Positions 22,366-33,985 of a DNA stretch of 64,000 nt are shown piece after piece. Positions within the stretch are counted from its first letter, which is position 1. The number at the start of each line of letters is the position of its first letter. The stretch is taken from NCBI GenBank assembly GCA_009667805.1, contig CM019064.1, forward strand, positions 276,811,662 through 276,875,661, in the 5' to 3' direction. The stretch is from Leptobrachium leishanense. Its lineage: Eukaryota; Chordata; Amphibia; Anura; Megophryidae. The notes under the pieces were generated by a model. It saw only the letters and a list, made by a program, of their open reading frames with translations, ran no database searches and was not told the origin of the DNA. Position numbers and translations under genes: made by a program.

Positions 22366-23192
22366 AGTACTACATGCATTTCTGAACAATTTCTCTCTCT
22401 GACATGAAAGGACCAGTGGCATAGAAGCAGAACTATTTGTCCTCAGTTTCCTTCCATCAACATCGAGAGGAGGCAGTGGTTTTTACTCTTATGTATCCAC
22501 TGTTGTTAATTGACTATAGGGTTGCAATAGCAGCTCCAGGTTTAAGCAGTTTTATGATCCTCCTGTGGTCAACTAAATTTAATGTACATGTGTAAATAGT
22601 ATATGTATGTATGTATGTATGTATGTATATATATATACACACATATAGATACATACTTTTTTGGCATATGTTTATGGTTCTAAAACTGTTAGTAAATCTA
22701 ACAAAAAAGGAAGTTTAGCATTAGTCATTTTTATTTTTAGTCTTTATGAGCTATAAATTAGGACCAGGGCTTGGGTCTTGCAATTAAAAATATATTCAAA
22801 AAGACAGATAATTTCAATCAATGCTACAATTAAATGAGTGAATAAATAGACTCATCAATTACATGTACTATAAATATTTTCCTAAATTATTCTTCATTAC
22901 ACTGTAAAAGGTTGCACATTCTAAATATGACATTTCCATCTTCTATTCTGATCACAGGAAATGTTGTTAGATACACTATACAATGGAAACATGATATGCC
23001 TCTGTGAAAATGTCACTAGGCCACCTGAGTACTGACCCTAAGGACATTCACTGAGCTTGAAAAGACATTTTTAAAGGTTAAGTGCCAAATATATTAAGAG
23101 GGCTATTTATAAGCCATTTTCATGGCTTTGAGTTATTTTATTATTATCTTAAAATTTCAATGCTTTAATTGCAAATATATATAAACATATAC
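22366..23192. other. AT-rich non-genic sequence with (TATG)n microsatellite
   Basis: A compound (GTAT)n(TA)n(CA)n repeat lies at 22597-22645. The rest has no coding frame or paired termini. Confidence 0.5.
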
Positions 23193-23290
23193 ATATGTAC
23201 TGAGGAAAGCTCCGGGTTGGAGCTGAAACGTTGAACCTTGCTGGAGTAATGAAGGTTTATATATTTTTTTGTTGTAGAGTGCCGCTACGC
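23193..23290 (+). mobile_element. Penelope-like element 3' end with hammerhead-like motif
   Basis: CTGAGGA at 23200-23206, an A, a perfect 6-bp stem AGCTCC/GGAGCT with loop GGGTT (23208-23224) and then GAAAC (23225-23229) follow the layout CUGANGA-stem II-GAAA of hammerhead ribozymes, which Penelope-like elements carry in their terminal repeats. Downstream come ATGAAGGTTTATA and GAGTGCCGCT, phrases common in such 3' ends. The flanking helices and a GUH cleavage triplet are not evident, so activity is not implied. A second fragment of similar design lies on the minus strand at 40243-40312. Confidence 0.42.
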
Positions 23291-23420
23291 TGTTTTGTTT
23301 TTCTGCATATAACGGAGTGACCGGCACAGGGTAATTGATTGATTATAAGACAAGAGTGCATGACACACAGAATATACACATATATTAATCGATCGTTGCT
23401 GTTATATATTTTCCCAATAT

Positions 23421-24147
23421 AGGGCCCTATTACAATCTTCACGCAAAAACACACGTTCAATGCGTGAATTTGTGCCCCCAGCATTAAACGTTAACGTGCG
23501 TAAATCAACGCTGGAATTACAATCCTCGCGCATTTTTCATCCGTTGAGCAATAACGAGCGCACAACCGCGTGCGCTGCAACGTTGCGCGCAGAAATCAGT
23601 GTGCGGACTGTTTTTCTCACGCAATTCAGCCAATCAGAATTAAGAACCACAATTGTCGCACGTTAAGTTTTTGCGCCTGCCAAAGTCAATCTGCGCATAT
23701 ATGCTGCATCAATAAAAAATGCACACACAACTTCTCAAATTTATTGGTTTGGTATGTGTAGAATGTGTAACTATACTTTGCTGCGTATTTTTTTTTGGGC
23801 TGGTGTATTTGGTTTCGGTCAGGTTGTTAGAATTTGCCATTAACACCAGCTTTTAGGAGTTGCTAAAAATATGCGCGCAAAGGCTGTGCGTTACAAACTG
23901 CGCATAGAATGTAATACCATCCGCGTACCAGCACACAAGCGCATTTGCGCTCACAATGTTAAGTATAGGACGCGCAAAGTACAGTAAGCTCGCGCAGCGT
24001 TCGTGCAGGATCATCCGCGGTAGACGTATACGTGCGTATGTTGCGCTGACATTGTAATACGACGTTCAGCGCAAAGGATTTTGCCCCTCGCGTTAATGCA
24101 TTTTTGCGCGGGCACAAACATATGCGCGAAGAATGTAATAGGGCCCC
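23421..24147. mobile_element. 727-bp CpG-rich inverted-repeat element, GGGCCCTATTACA family
   Basis: The ends AGGGCCCTATTACAATCTTC and, from the right, GGGGCCCTATTACATTCTTC are near-perfect inverted repeats, flanked by TAT on both sides (23418-23420, 24148-24150). The interior is rich in GCGC and CGCA words in both arms and AT-rich in the middle (23690-23840). No coding capacity. The TSD suggests a 3-bp target preference. Confidence 0.78.
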
Positions 24148-24437
24148 TATTATCTTCACACATGTCTGATTTGAGATCATTACAAATTTGAATTTGTAGA
24201 ATTAAGTGGAAGCTATTCTTTTCACAATGGACTTACTGCCTAAACTGTGATTCAATTTATTTTAAGTATACTTAAATAATGTTTATTAAGGTTCAGTATA
24301 CCTTTTCTGGAAACTGACTACAAAATATTTAACTGTTTTTCTAACCATTCCATTTTTTTTTTATAAAAGTAGAAGCCCTTGTGTCTGAAAGCAAACACTG
24401 TGCACAAAGTTTCTTTTAAATTGGAAAAAAATACTTA

Positions 24438-26346
24438 CAGGGTTATTCAGAGAGAGCTATCTGGCCCCGAAATGAAACCAGACACTGAATTTCAGCGAAC
24501 GGGGACATTTCAGGGCCATTTGGCTATTCTGAGAGCAGACAATTCGCCAAATCTTGGCGAATTTCCTGCACGTACGGTGCCTGTTCGAGGGCAGTGAAAT
24601 CCCCCATAGAGAAGCAATGCTTCGTCTATTCAGAGAACACCAAACAGCTGAGGAATGTCAGTGAAGTTCCCTGCTGTTCGGTGGTTTCATTCGTCAGGTT
24701 TATTCAGGTGAATCCCATAGGCATCAATGTTAAAAATATTCCTGTTTTAATCCAATATCTGATAAACCGTTTATCATTTTATTCTGCAGCAAAAAGTCTC
24801 TTTATTTTTAGATTTTTTTAGGATCTTTTAGGCATTTTTTGTAAAAAATTAATTTCCGTCTTTTTTTTAAATACTTTTTTCATTTTTCTGTAAAAGCCAT
24901 TTTTATTACCATTCATTGGATCTTATATGTAAATTCCAGACATTTTCGTTCAGTAGCTTTTTTGCCAACAGCGTTTAAAATTTCAAACTTTCAAGCGAAC
25001 TGTTTTGTGTTTTATTCACCCCGTTCGTTTGCTTGTCAGGTTTTTTCAGGCGGCTGCTCTGCGTTGTGATCGCCGTCTGCTCGGATTTTTACAGCGTGTT
25101 CGGCATGGTTTTTGCGGCAGTTTTTGCAGCGGTTTCTGCGGGTTTTCGGTAAGTGTTCAGTGAGTATTCAGTGAGTGTTCGGCGACTGTTCTGCGGGTTT
25201 GCAGCGAGTGTTCCCTGCAATACGGGCAGGGCCGGATTAACATAGGGGCAGATGGAGCAGCAGCTCCAGGCCCATGCCCCAGAATAGGCCCAGAGAAAGG
25301 ATAAATTTGTCTGCATTGATGGGCATTTGGACCACTATATCTCCAGCTCCATAGCAGCTACAGGGTCATGTCAGGTATCACTGGAAAGGCCAGAGCATGA
25401 CCTTTCCAATGATTCCAAATATGACTAGGTTTTCTGTAAGAATAAAAGTAAAATAAGAAATATTTCTTTATTTTTTATTCTTTCTAACAGAAATATTTTT
25501 CACTTTTCAGTTATAAAGGGAACAATAATGCTACAGTAACTCACCATCTCATTTTTCATGTCACTAACAAGCGTGGAAATGATGGTACAATCCATTATTA
25601 CGAATTGTTACATCAAGAACCTAAACCGCCACACTGCAGCGAAGTGCACTGGGGGGGGGGCTTTGGAACCCTGCTCCACTAATCTTTACGCCTCGCAAGG
25701 TCAACTGAGGTGTCATTGGGCATGACTGAATCTGGCCTTTGCTTTAATACCAAACATGACCATGTAAAATCTAACAGAAAAGAAAACAAAAAAACTTTTT
25801 TTTATTTACTTATTTTTTGTTCCAAAGCGATGGCATTGTCCATTTGTCATGTATAAAATGAGCAATACCACTGCCATTACTCACCTTCTCATTTCCCACG
25901 CTGGGAGCAAGGTCAGTGTTTTATACATAGTCATATTTTTCATAAAACACCATTATCCAAAGCACGTTTAGAGAATTACCTATAGAATATATAACCAAAG
26001 AGGTTTGGATGGTAAAATATGAAAAAATAATTTTACACGCTGTGATGATTGAAATCTGATTGGAAATTTACTCCCACAGTATCTGCTTGGTTAGAAATAC
26101 CGGTATCTGCACTATTAAATATCCTAAAATAGGTTTTCATTTCACTAAATTCCAAAAAAAGCCCACCAAAATATTCAGCTCCAGGCCCATAGAGATCTTA
26201 ATCCGGCCCTGAATACGGGGCCTCTGCGGTGCTTGCTGAATACGCTGCAGGGTCGGCAAACTAGGAATCACCGAATTATTCCGAAGTGCGGGGAATGAAA
26301 ACTCATCGAACGTCCGGTGACTTTCGGATCTCTTTGAATAACCCTG
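24438..26346. mobile_element. long CAGGGTTATTCAGAG-family MITE, split by a hAT
   Basis: Ends CAGGGTTATTCAGAGAGAG and AGATCTCTTTGAATAACCCTG (inverted) are flanked by TTA on both sides (24435-24437, 26347-26349). Without the nested element the copy is about 0.9 kb. Inner landmarks shared with copies at 39026, 41822 and 55643 are GCGAACGGGGACATTTC, CACGTACGGTGCCTGTTCGA, GTGAAATCCCCCATAGAG and CCTGCTGTTCGGTGGTTTC. No transposase is present. Confidence 0.8.
25227..26211. mobile_element. hAT-type non-autonomous element nested in the MITE
   Basis: The termini CAGGGCCGGATTAACATAGG and CTTAATCCGGCCCTG (inverted) are flanked by the identical 8 bp AATACGGG (25219-25226 and 26212-26219), the hAT target duplication length. 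The subterminal phrase AGCTCCAGGCCCAT occurs at both ends in opposite sense. Inside lie two copies, about 335 bases apart, of the dispersed GGAAAGGCCAGAGCATGACC repeat also seen in the 15086-21417 element and at 53040-53420. Confidence 0.85.
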
Positions 26347-26549
26347 TTAATCAAAAGAAGAGATCCATTTTTCTGATGCCTCCTATGATGCCTCCTGCTT
26401 TATACAAAACCTCTCTTTTTATACAGTATATCATGTGGTCTTCATTACCATGTAGTTGACTATAAAACCACTGGCATAAACCTATGCTTTTATTAAAAAA
26501 CATTGTACATGACTATATATCACAATTATAATAATAAAATAATAGCACT
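26347..26549. other. AT-rich spacer
   Basis: No feature recognised. Confidence 0.4.
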
Positions 26550-27080
26550 AGATTTGAACACTGCGGGCTAGAATACAAAGCTCAAGCTAAAATAGTGCCA
26601 CTAACAGGGAAAACCTGCGCCAGCAGCTTTCCCTGTAGTGTCCTCATTTTAGCAGGAGGTTCCAGGGCAGGCGCTACTTCAGCACCTTGGCCTGGAACAA
26701 TGCTTCCACGCTACTGTGAGTATCACCTCCTGGAGTCCATAGGACTCCATGGAGGGTTGCTCTGCTGGGTGGCCAGCCCTGTATGGTTTTCACTCTCGCG
26801 AGATCGCGCAACGCCGCAGAGTGATCACCGAGAAGACTGGGGACTATTTGTCCCCAGACTGACCCTGCTTCCGACAGCAAGAAGCAGCGGATCGGGCCAC
26901 CATTCTTGGATCATCGTATCATAATTAGCAGTAGGACTTTGTAATACCGTACTTATCCTAATTACTTATTGCGCTCCCCATGTTAATTATAGGATACACA
27001 CAGTGGAGTAAGCTCGCCAAGCTCACACAATCACCGATGCGCTAACGGATTTTTACCATGTTTAGCATCAGGAATATAAT
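26550..27080. repeat. dispersed repeat sharing sequence with 37966-38720 and 49370-50060
   Basis: The block contains GGAGTCCATAGGACTCCATGG, found nearly unchanged at 38056 (GGAGTCCTATGGACTCC), and ACAGGGAAAACCTGCGCC, related to GGGTTTTACGGGAAACCTAC at 38175. It begins with CTGCGGGCTAGAATACAAAGCTCAAGC and ends near AATATAATATGGGGAGC, roughly inverted to each other. It is probably an old DNA transposon copy without coding capacity. (The first phrase is quoted in two overlapping parts of the same run.). Confidence 0.5.
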
Positions 27081-29129
27081 ATGGGGAGCATGGGTCAAAG
27101 TCACTGATCCTGACATAAGTGCTTACATATCCGAAGACTACAGTTAGCATTCAGTATGTAATCTAGCCATTTGTGTATGAGCAAAGTAATTCCAAGTAAA
27201 GCACAGGGAACCCATTTGGGCAGAATATCACCTCAGAGGATAAGAAGAGCAAGCTATTCTTAAAAAAAAATATTAAAGTAGAGTTATACATTAGCTTAAA
27301 TTTGCTTATGCTACTATGGGGACATCGTAGTCTTTTCCCACTATCCTTTTCTTTGGTTACACTCAGATTAGGTTTTGTTATGGCAGGCTCATGATAGCCA
27401 AGGTATAGAACGCTCCTACAATTTGGTCCTTTATAGACCTGCATCCTTTTTGATCCCTCGCCTCACTTTGCCAAATGTAGTACAAGAGACATCTCTCTGG
27501 GATGACCCAGCTAAGGCCAAGATGATTGCCAGTGGTTGCTGCATCTCTTTGTACCTATTTTCTAAGGCGTGGGGTCTTCTAGTAGGTGGGGCCGTACGTA
27601 CTTACACGTTTCATAGATTTCCTCTATAAATGCACAATTGAGATGAAACCCATTTGACTTTAGCAATGACCCAGTAAATGGCAAGCTATACAGATAATCA
27701 AAGTTATTTCCTGCTGTTTAATGTGATACATTTAAAAAGTATTTTCATACCATAGATTCTATATAAATGCAGGGAACAGTAAACAGTTTTGGCATATTTA
27801 TTTTTAAAATACATGCACAATTCCCAAACCTTTCTAATGCCTTTTTAGAATAAGTGTTCATCTGCTTTCTAAAGTTTATAGAGTGTTTAAAATGCCCTAA
27901 TAAATCCTTGCTGTATTTAATAATGGCCTCCCCAAAGTAAACATTTCTAAATAATCCACACAATCTATTTGAGCATTTCAAGGTCTGTAGAAAAATACAT
28001 CAATACTACCAAGACCACTGCTCGATTTTGCTTTGTTCCAAAAGTCAAAATTTAAAGTTTCAGAATCAACTTGGGCAATAGCATTTCAATATTAAAAGAC
28101 TTTATAAGTATATTTTGTTGGAAATTCTAAAGTATAAAGGAAATTAATTAAATGTTCTTATTTGAATTGCTATTCAGTTAGCTTAAAATGTTATATTAAT
28201 ATATGGTGACATTTATTTTGTACTATATGCATATATTACATTTTTATTGCTTATTCATTTTCACATAATATAACTAATGGAATGTAAGTAACACAAAGTC
28301 CTCATATTTAAAAATGTTTTTTTTTTTATAATCTAAAAATTGTGTTTTTCCTCCAGAGCATTTCTGATGCACCAAGGTAGCAAGAGAATAGCTGACATAA
28401 AATCACATTTAGGGAACTTCATTGTTATACTGTGTCTTACATTTGGAATAAGGCATCTGGAAATGTATTCCCGCTCTTTGATATGTATTGAAAACGGTTG
28501 AAGCAATCACATTCCCAAAAGCAGATGTTAAGTGGTTAGCTACCAAGCAGGACAAAATGTTTTAGTAGTACGAACATTTAATTTTAGATTTTACCAACTG
28601 GGAAGAGAGACTTTTGTTAAAATAATGGTGTCAGGCATTAGATGACTCTTACTATTACATGAATTAATTTATTGTTCTTTTAAAAATTATATATCAACTC
28701 TTATTTATTTCCAAATGAAATCAATCCACTAATGGTTCTTTCAATGTAAGACATGGCTTGACTAGGTGCAACCCGGGAAATCTGACATAGAACAAGACTA
28801 AACTGAGGAAATTAAATAATCTTCCCAGTGCACATGCTTAGGGCCAGTGCTACACCAGCAGCTCATGTGTCTTTCCACAGACGACCAGAAAACAAAATTT
28901 TGCCATGCTTTCCTGCTTGGATCTTTTTGATTTGCAAATCCAACCTTGGGTAAAACTATTCTAGTATTTACATCAAATCAGTGTTAGCTACATTTTTGTA
29001 GTGAAGCTGTACTATTTTCCCAAAAATCAGTGCATCTGTTATGTAGTATGTTGACATTTGTACAAAAAAAAGCCTTGAAATCTGTTAAGAATTTGCGTGT
29101 TAAAATACTAATTTTAAGGGGCATGTCCA
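27081..29129. other. AT-rich non-genic sequence
   Basis: Two kilobases without a credible coding frame, paired termini or microsatellite of note. The part 28030-28720 is very AT-rich and looks unique. Confidence 0.5.
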
Positions 29130-29590
29130 CCTACCGGGCAAATCTAGAACCAACCCCTAGCTACATCCGTGGACATTGGAGCTCATCCTCCCCTCTCAGC
29201 TCCTACCGTACTTCCCTCTGCTTCCTGCACCCTCCGCCCATCGGAGGATGCTGAATAGTTCTAAAAATACCCCCCCCCCAGCATGCCGTCTTACAACTTT
29301 TTCTGCTGACCCGGCCTCCAGCTCCGGAAGCACCCCACCTCCCAATATGTTGGCAGCTGCGGGTAAGCTCTGCGAGGACACTCCTGCCATGAAGGCCGAT
29401 ATCCAGCATCTCCTAATAAGTCTCTGGGAGGACCTTCGAGGAGACATTTAGGAGGATTTAGCTGAGGTCAGGGCAGAGTTTGCTTCACTGGGGGCATGCA
29501 CAGAGGCTCTTTAGAGGGTGCATACTGTAGTAGCACAGGTGCACAATTACATTGGACAGCCTCTGGATGACCTTGATGACACTACCTGTC
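29130..29590 (+). pseudogene. L1 ORF1 N-terminal fragment
   Basis: In the frame ending at 29451 and continuing through a TAG, the translation gives DTPAMKADIQHLLISLWEDL, RGDI, stop, EDLAEVRAEFASLGACTEAL, stop, RVHTVVAQVHNYIGQPLDDL. This is the coiled-coil entry typical of L1/Tx1 ORF1 proteins (DI..LL..L..DL..DI..DL.EVRAEF..LG.RT.ALE). A second piece of the region upstream is Pro/Ser-rich as expected. Two stops and truncation at both ends make it a fossil. It abuts the LINE fragment that follows. Confidence 0.6.
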
Positions 29591-29639
29591 CTCATTAATC
29601 ACCAAATACACCCCAGCCCGCTCCTTAAGATCAAACAGT

Positions 29640-30053
29640 GACCTGCGCCTAGCTTCTCCCCTCGTCATCACCTCTTCCCATGATAGACTGCAGGATTTCT
29701 CACGCGCAGTCCCCATCCTATGGATCACTCTCCCTCATACTATCAGACTTTCCCCTAGTTTCCCTTCCTTCAAACGCTCCCTTAAGACATTCCTATTCCG
29801 GCAAGCCTACCACCAGACTCACGAATACACCTCACTGCCCCAGCCAGTCCATCACTCTCACATTGCAGTCCTCTCCTCCTGTTTCCACCCCCATCCCTTC
29901 TAGTTTGTAAGTTCCCAAGGGAATAGTGCCCTTGTTTCCTCCTGTACTGGTTTGTCAAAATGTTGTTCAATGTATTGTAACCCTGTGTATATTGTGCCCT
30001 TTGAACAGCGCTGTGGAAAATGCTGGCGCTTTATAAATAAAGACTAATAATAT
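29640..30053 (+). mobile_element. LINE (L2/CR1-like) 3' end with RT C-terminus
   Basis: One plus-strand frame (about 29700-29901) reads AVPILWITLPHTIRLSPSFP, then SFKRSLKTFLFRQAYHQ, and ends at a TAG near 29899. The pattern W..LP..IR.SPS..SFK..LKT.LF is the C-terminal end of L2/CR1-type reverse transcriptases. The 3' UTR contains GTAAGTTCCCAAGGGAATAG and ends GCGCTTTATAAATAAAG followed by ATAATAATA, the usual type of short 3' repeat. The element is strongly 5'-truncated. Confidence 0.7.
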
Positions 30054-30090
30054 AAAGATAACAGAGCATAAAAAACTTGCAGGTACCAAA

Positions 30091-30420
30091 TGGAGCTGGA
30101 TTAAGGTATCTATGGGCCTTAGGCATGTTATCAGTTTGCCCCCCCCTTCACTGTAGCCAAAACAAATGTTTCACATATCTCCACAACAATAAAGCTCTCA
30201 GCAAGGTGTGGTGTGTGTGACTGTACCACAGAGCTCCATAGCAATAAAACATACACTCATACACACTGCACTTTACTGTATCACAGGCCTCCAAAGGAGT
30301 AATTCACTGATACACACTGCATATTACGTTATCACAGAATCCATTGCAATAAAACTCCAGTAATGTGTTGTGTGTATCATAGAGGTCCACAGCAAGAAAG
30401 CTCAAAGATTATATTTGAGT
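30091..30420 (+). repeat. hAT-like terminus plus degenerate tandem repeat
   Basis: GGAGCTGGATTAAGGTATCT resembles the CAGGGCCGGATTAA terminus of the element at 25227 but has no partner end. It is followed by about four degenerate copies of a 60-70 base unit with CATAGCAATAAAAC, ACACACTGCA and TATCACAG phrases. Confidence 0.45.
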
Positions 30421-31204
30421 TAAGTCTATCACTTATTAAACAAGTTATATATTAAAATACAGTTCGTAGTTATCCCAATCCTGGCAGTGAGTGACAAGAT
30501 GTAGAGATTTGAGAAGCCACTGTATCTGGCCTCATTCCTGGCAGTTATGTCCATAGGCGGTATGCTCTCATGTAACACCGATGCAATGTATTGTGACTTT
30601 GGAGTTTCTCCTCACAGCATGATTGACTCATCATGCCCAAAACAACTAATGTAAAGTCTCAGACTATGCCTGCTATGCTTTCATCATTATTTTAAATTAT
30701 CTTAAAATGTGATTTTACATACTCTGAAATATGCATGATTCTTAATCATGAAAGCATTTTCTAATTGTGAAGATGCAATTTAATGTGCTTCCTCTGACAG
30801 GTCTAGAAAGGCTGGCAGTTTTCCAGGCATAATTATACAAATTATATATTCTACCTCACTGCTACCAGACTCTTTATTTTAAAAAATATTAATAACCACT
30901 ATATTCCTCATTACTTTGTTTTCCTTTTGGGTTATTCAAAAGACACAGATACCTAATTATGCATCTATAAAATTTATTTTTCTTTCCAGTAGCACCATGG
31001 AGAATTGATCAGCATTAGTTCCATTTCTGCTCATAACTAAAGCCTATTGTACAATTGCCAGGTTTCCCCGGGCATTCTCATTCACAAGGATAATCAGTAG
31101 ACTGTAACAGTTGCCAGATCATGCAATCAGAGTTTAAAGCGGAAGTATTGAGAAGAAATTAACAGTCAATGTGTTTTAATATTGATTAATTGCAGTGACT
31201 TGTA
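30421..31204. other. AT-rich non-genic sequence
   Basis: No gene or element boundary seen. Confidence 0.45.
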
Positions 31205-31640
31205 AAGTATTAAATGAACACTCTACTCATCCTGAATACGTTAGTGTTGTAAAGTGGCCACGATGTGAGGAGTGCCACCCCCTTCTTCCCCACCTTCTTG
31301 CTGCCTCAATCTGGCAAAAATTTGGGGTGAAGTGGAGAAGATCCTCCATCCTACCCAGCGTCAACAACAACCAGAATTTTGAATATCCCAACTGCCGGTC
31401 ACCAGATTGGTCACAAGTGACGTCTGCACACAGAGAGCATAATGATGTCACCCTCTGAGACCACCTGCGATAGCAAGCATTCTCAGAGAGATAGCTGATG
31501 GACCAGATCTGCACATGTGAGCACAGCGCCCATCCATCTTTCTGTGCAGGCAGTACGAAATTTGTGTGCGTAAAGTGCACAAGGTCATAGTTGTGTGCAA
31601 TTTCCTTTTCCCACGCTACACAAGTTGCGCAGGATTGCAA
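31205..31640. repeat. dispersed repeat shared with 33720-33985
   Basis: AAATGAACACTCTACTCATC, then GTAAAGTGG.CACGATG and GAGTGCCACCC, correspond on the opposite strand to 33985-33890 (AAAGGGACATCCCGACCACT, then TAAAGTGGTC and GAGTGCCACCC). The AAAGGGACA start is a common MITE end; the matching right end is not clear. Confidence 0.45.
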
Positions 31641-32025
31641 ATTACATAGTAAAGATTCAGGAACGTCTGTGTTTGAGAGCCCCTGACCTGAAGAGGAGGA
31701 GCTGCGTGCAACGAAAGGTAAAGGTGATAAAATTCACCTAAAATAAAAAAATATTTAAAAAATAATTGGGCAGAAGATGTCACCGGCAACTGCTCAATTA
31801 TTTAAGGGCAAAAAAAAAGGGAACTCTATTATCTAATACTCCATCAATAGAGTCATGTGGTCATTGATACACCTCCAGCAGTTCGTAACAGGCCACCACA
31901 ACTCTGTAAGCTGCCACCATGTTACTTGAACCCAGCTGGGCAGATCCTGACTTTCCAGCCAGTTATGCTCCATCGCGATGCACTCGGGTTGTTCTATGAT
32001 ACGTCAAGCTACTCTTCCAGACTTA

Positions 32026-32511
32026 GGCCTGGTTCACACCTGGGCATTTTACAGCACATTCCTATAAGCTGTAAAACGCTCAATCACTGAAATTCCATTA
32101 TTTCCTATGGGAATGGTTCCCACCTGGGTGTATTACAGCGCATAGGAACGCACTGTAAAATGCCCTACGCCCAAAGAAGTACAGGAGCTTCTTTGGGGCG
32201 TATTACAGCGCATTTGCAGCCATAGACTTCAACATGAACGTGCTGAAATGGGTGTTTGCACGTTTTTAGCATTAAAAACGAACATATGAACGCGCGTTCC
32301 GCACATGGCAACAGGCACAAAAGGCACTAAGGTCTTTTTCATTGGACGCCTCTGAATATTTTTCATTGGACGCCTTCGTAGTCAATCAAAAAAACACACG
32401 TACGACGAGCGTTTCTAATTGTCAAAAACGCCAGGTAATACGCTCATAAAACACCCGACAAAAACGCGTGTAAAACGCGCATATGAGTTACGCCCAGGTG
32501 TGAACCCAGCC
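32026..32511. mobile_element. Harbinger-type MITE, 486 bp
   Basis: Terminal inverted repeats GGCCTGGTTCACACCTGGGC and GCCCAGGTGTGAACCCAGCC are flanked by TTA on both sides (32023-32025, 32512-32514). The TTCACACC core is shared with the Harbinger derivative at 10124-10895, so the same transposase group probably mobilised both. The interior has inverted GTATTACAGCGCAT-type words and no coding frame. Confidence 0.82.
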
Positions 32512-32514
32512 TTA

Positions 32515-33719
32515 AATGAGCAAAGTAGTCATTGTTACAAAAGCCACCATTTAATTTAAACACAGAAAATGTTTTAATTCAAATCCCTACACATATTTAC
32601 TAAATACAATAATGGTTACTCAAGCTTTATATTTCCAACAGATTTAGATTTTTTTTTATTTCTTTAATGTTGTTGATTATTGTGTGTAGGAGTTTGAACA
32701 ATACTATTATTGACACTGTTGTCATCTGTCTGCATTCTGTGTTAAAAAATGATTAAATATTATCTATGGGGTGTTGATTTCTGAAGAGAACAATGCTCCT
32801 TTTTAAGCAAGATGCCCAAGTTTTCAGGAAGTTATTTAAAATATTCAAGCTATGTGAAAATGCATCTGTGTTACAATGTGTTCATAGAATTGTGTTACTG
32901 GCAGTGGGTGGTAATAAAGGCTTAATGTTTAATGTGCTTAATGTGGGAAGGCATGTTAACGATATCTTGTGTATAAGCAACACTATGTTATTATTTTGCA
33001 CTAGCAGATTTTCAATCACCATTCCTTAATAGGGATAAACAATACAAATTGAAAATAGATTCCTGAATGATCCTTTAAAAGCTCGACAATGTGATATGTA
33101 TCTAAAGGAGCAGTGTTCTCTGATTCATTGCTTTATTTTTATGTTTTCAACAAATACGCTAGAGGTTAGTGATTTGTCTGTAAACACAATTTGAGCAGTG
33201 ACCTAAATTTATAATGTACCTCAGAGGATCTGGAAGAAATGGCTCTTTGTCTCAAGAAACTGCTCCGAACAATAGAAATTGCTCCGAAAGATAATCACAA
33301 TGTTGTTTAGCATAACACTTATTTTCCTGTTAAGTATGATATATGGCTCTTTGTTTTTCTGCTTGACCCGTGTAGTACTAAAAGGTTTTCTAACACAATC
33401 AGCCATGAGCTAGCGAAAAATGGTTACTATATCAACTGTTCTAATAAAACTATCTTCGGTTTTGTGATATGAATGTATTTCACAAAGTTGTCAGAATTAT
33501 GTGTACAATACAGTGCCAGACATGATAAAAACGCAGCTATAAAAACAGTACAGTAATATATATAGATATATTCTTCAGCTTCTGCTTTTGTATCAATGGG
33601 TTAGAGTTAACAAGATTCACTTTACAAAGACATAATGAATCTCAATCAGAAGATACAAATGATACAATACGAAAGCAATTTTGGCATTTTGCTCTACATT
33701 GATTTATTTAAAAAGGTAG
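32515..33719. other. AT-rich non-genic sequence
   Basis: No coding frame, RNA gene or paired termini recognised. Confidence 0.5.
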
Positions 33720-33985
33720 CCGCCTCTCCTCTTAAATAATTGGCCATGTGCAGGTGCCACACAAAGCCCGCTGACATAATTGGTCTCAAAGTTGTTCCTG
33801 GTTGCTGGGTTATTCAAAATCCCATCTACCAAGTGACAGCTCTGTGGGCAGAGGAAACTCCGCACTTCACACAGCGACATCGGCCAATGGAGTGGAGGGA
33901 GGGGGAAATGGGTGGCACTCCACGCAGTCTGACCACTTTAATAAGCTAAAGTGGTCGGGATGCAAAGTGGTCGGGATGTCCCTTT
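33720..33985. repeat. inverted copy of the 31205 repeat
   Basis: It ends in CCACTTTAATAAGCTAAAGTGG, an internal palindrome split here by AATAAG, and GGGATGTCCCTTTA. The phrase GGGTGGCACTCCACGC pairs with GAGTGCCACCC at 31270 in the other orientation. GCTGGGTTATTCAAAATCCC at 33805 may be a chance match to the MITE end. Confidence 0.45.

Noticed and set aside
33802..33822. Another CAGGGTTATTC MITE end (GCTGGGTTATTCAAAATCCC)
   Set aside because: Only the first ten bases agree, with no partner end or target duplication.
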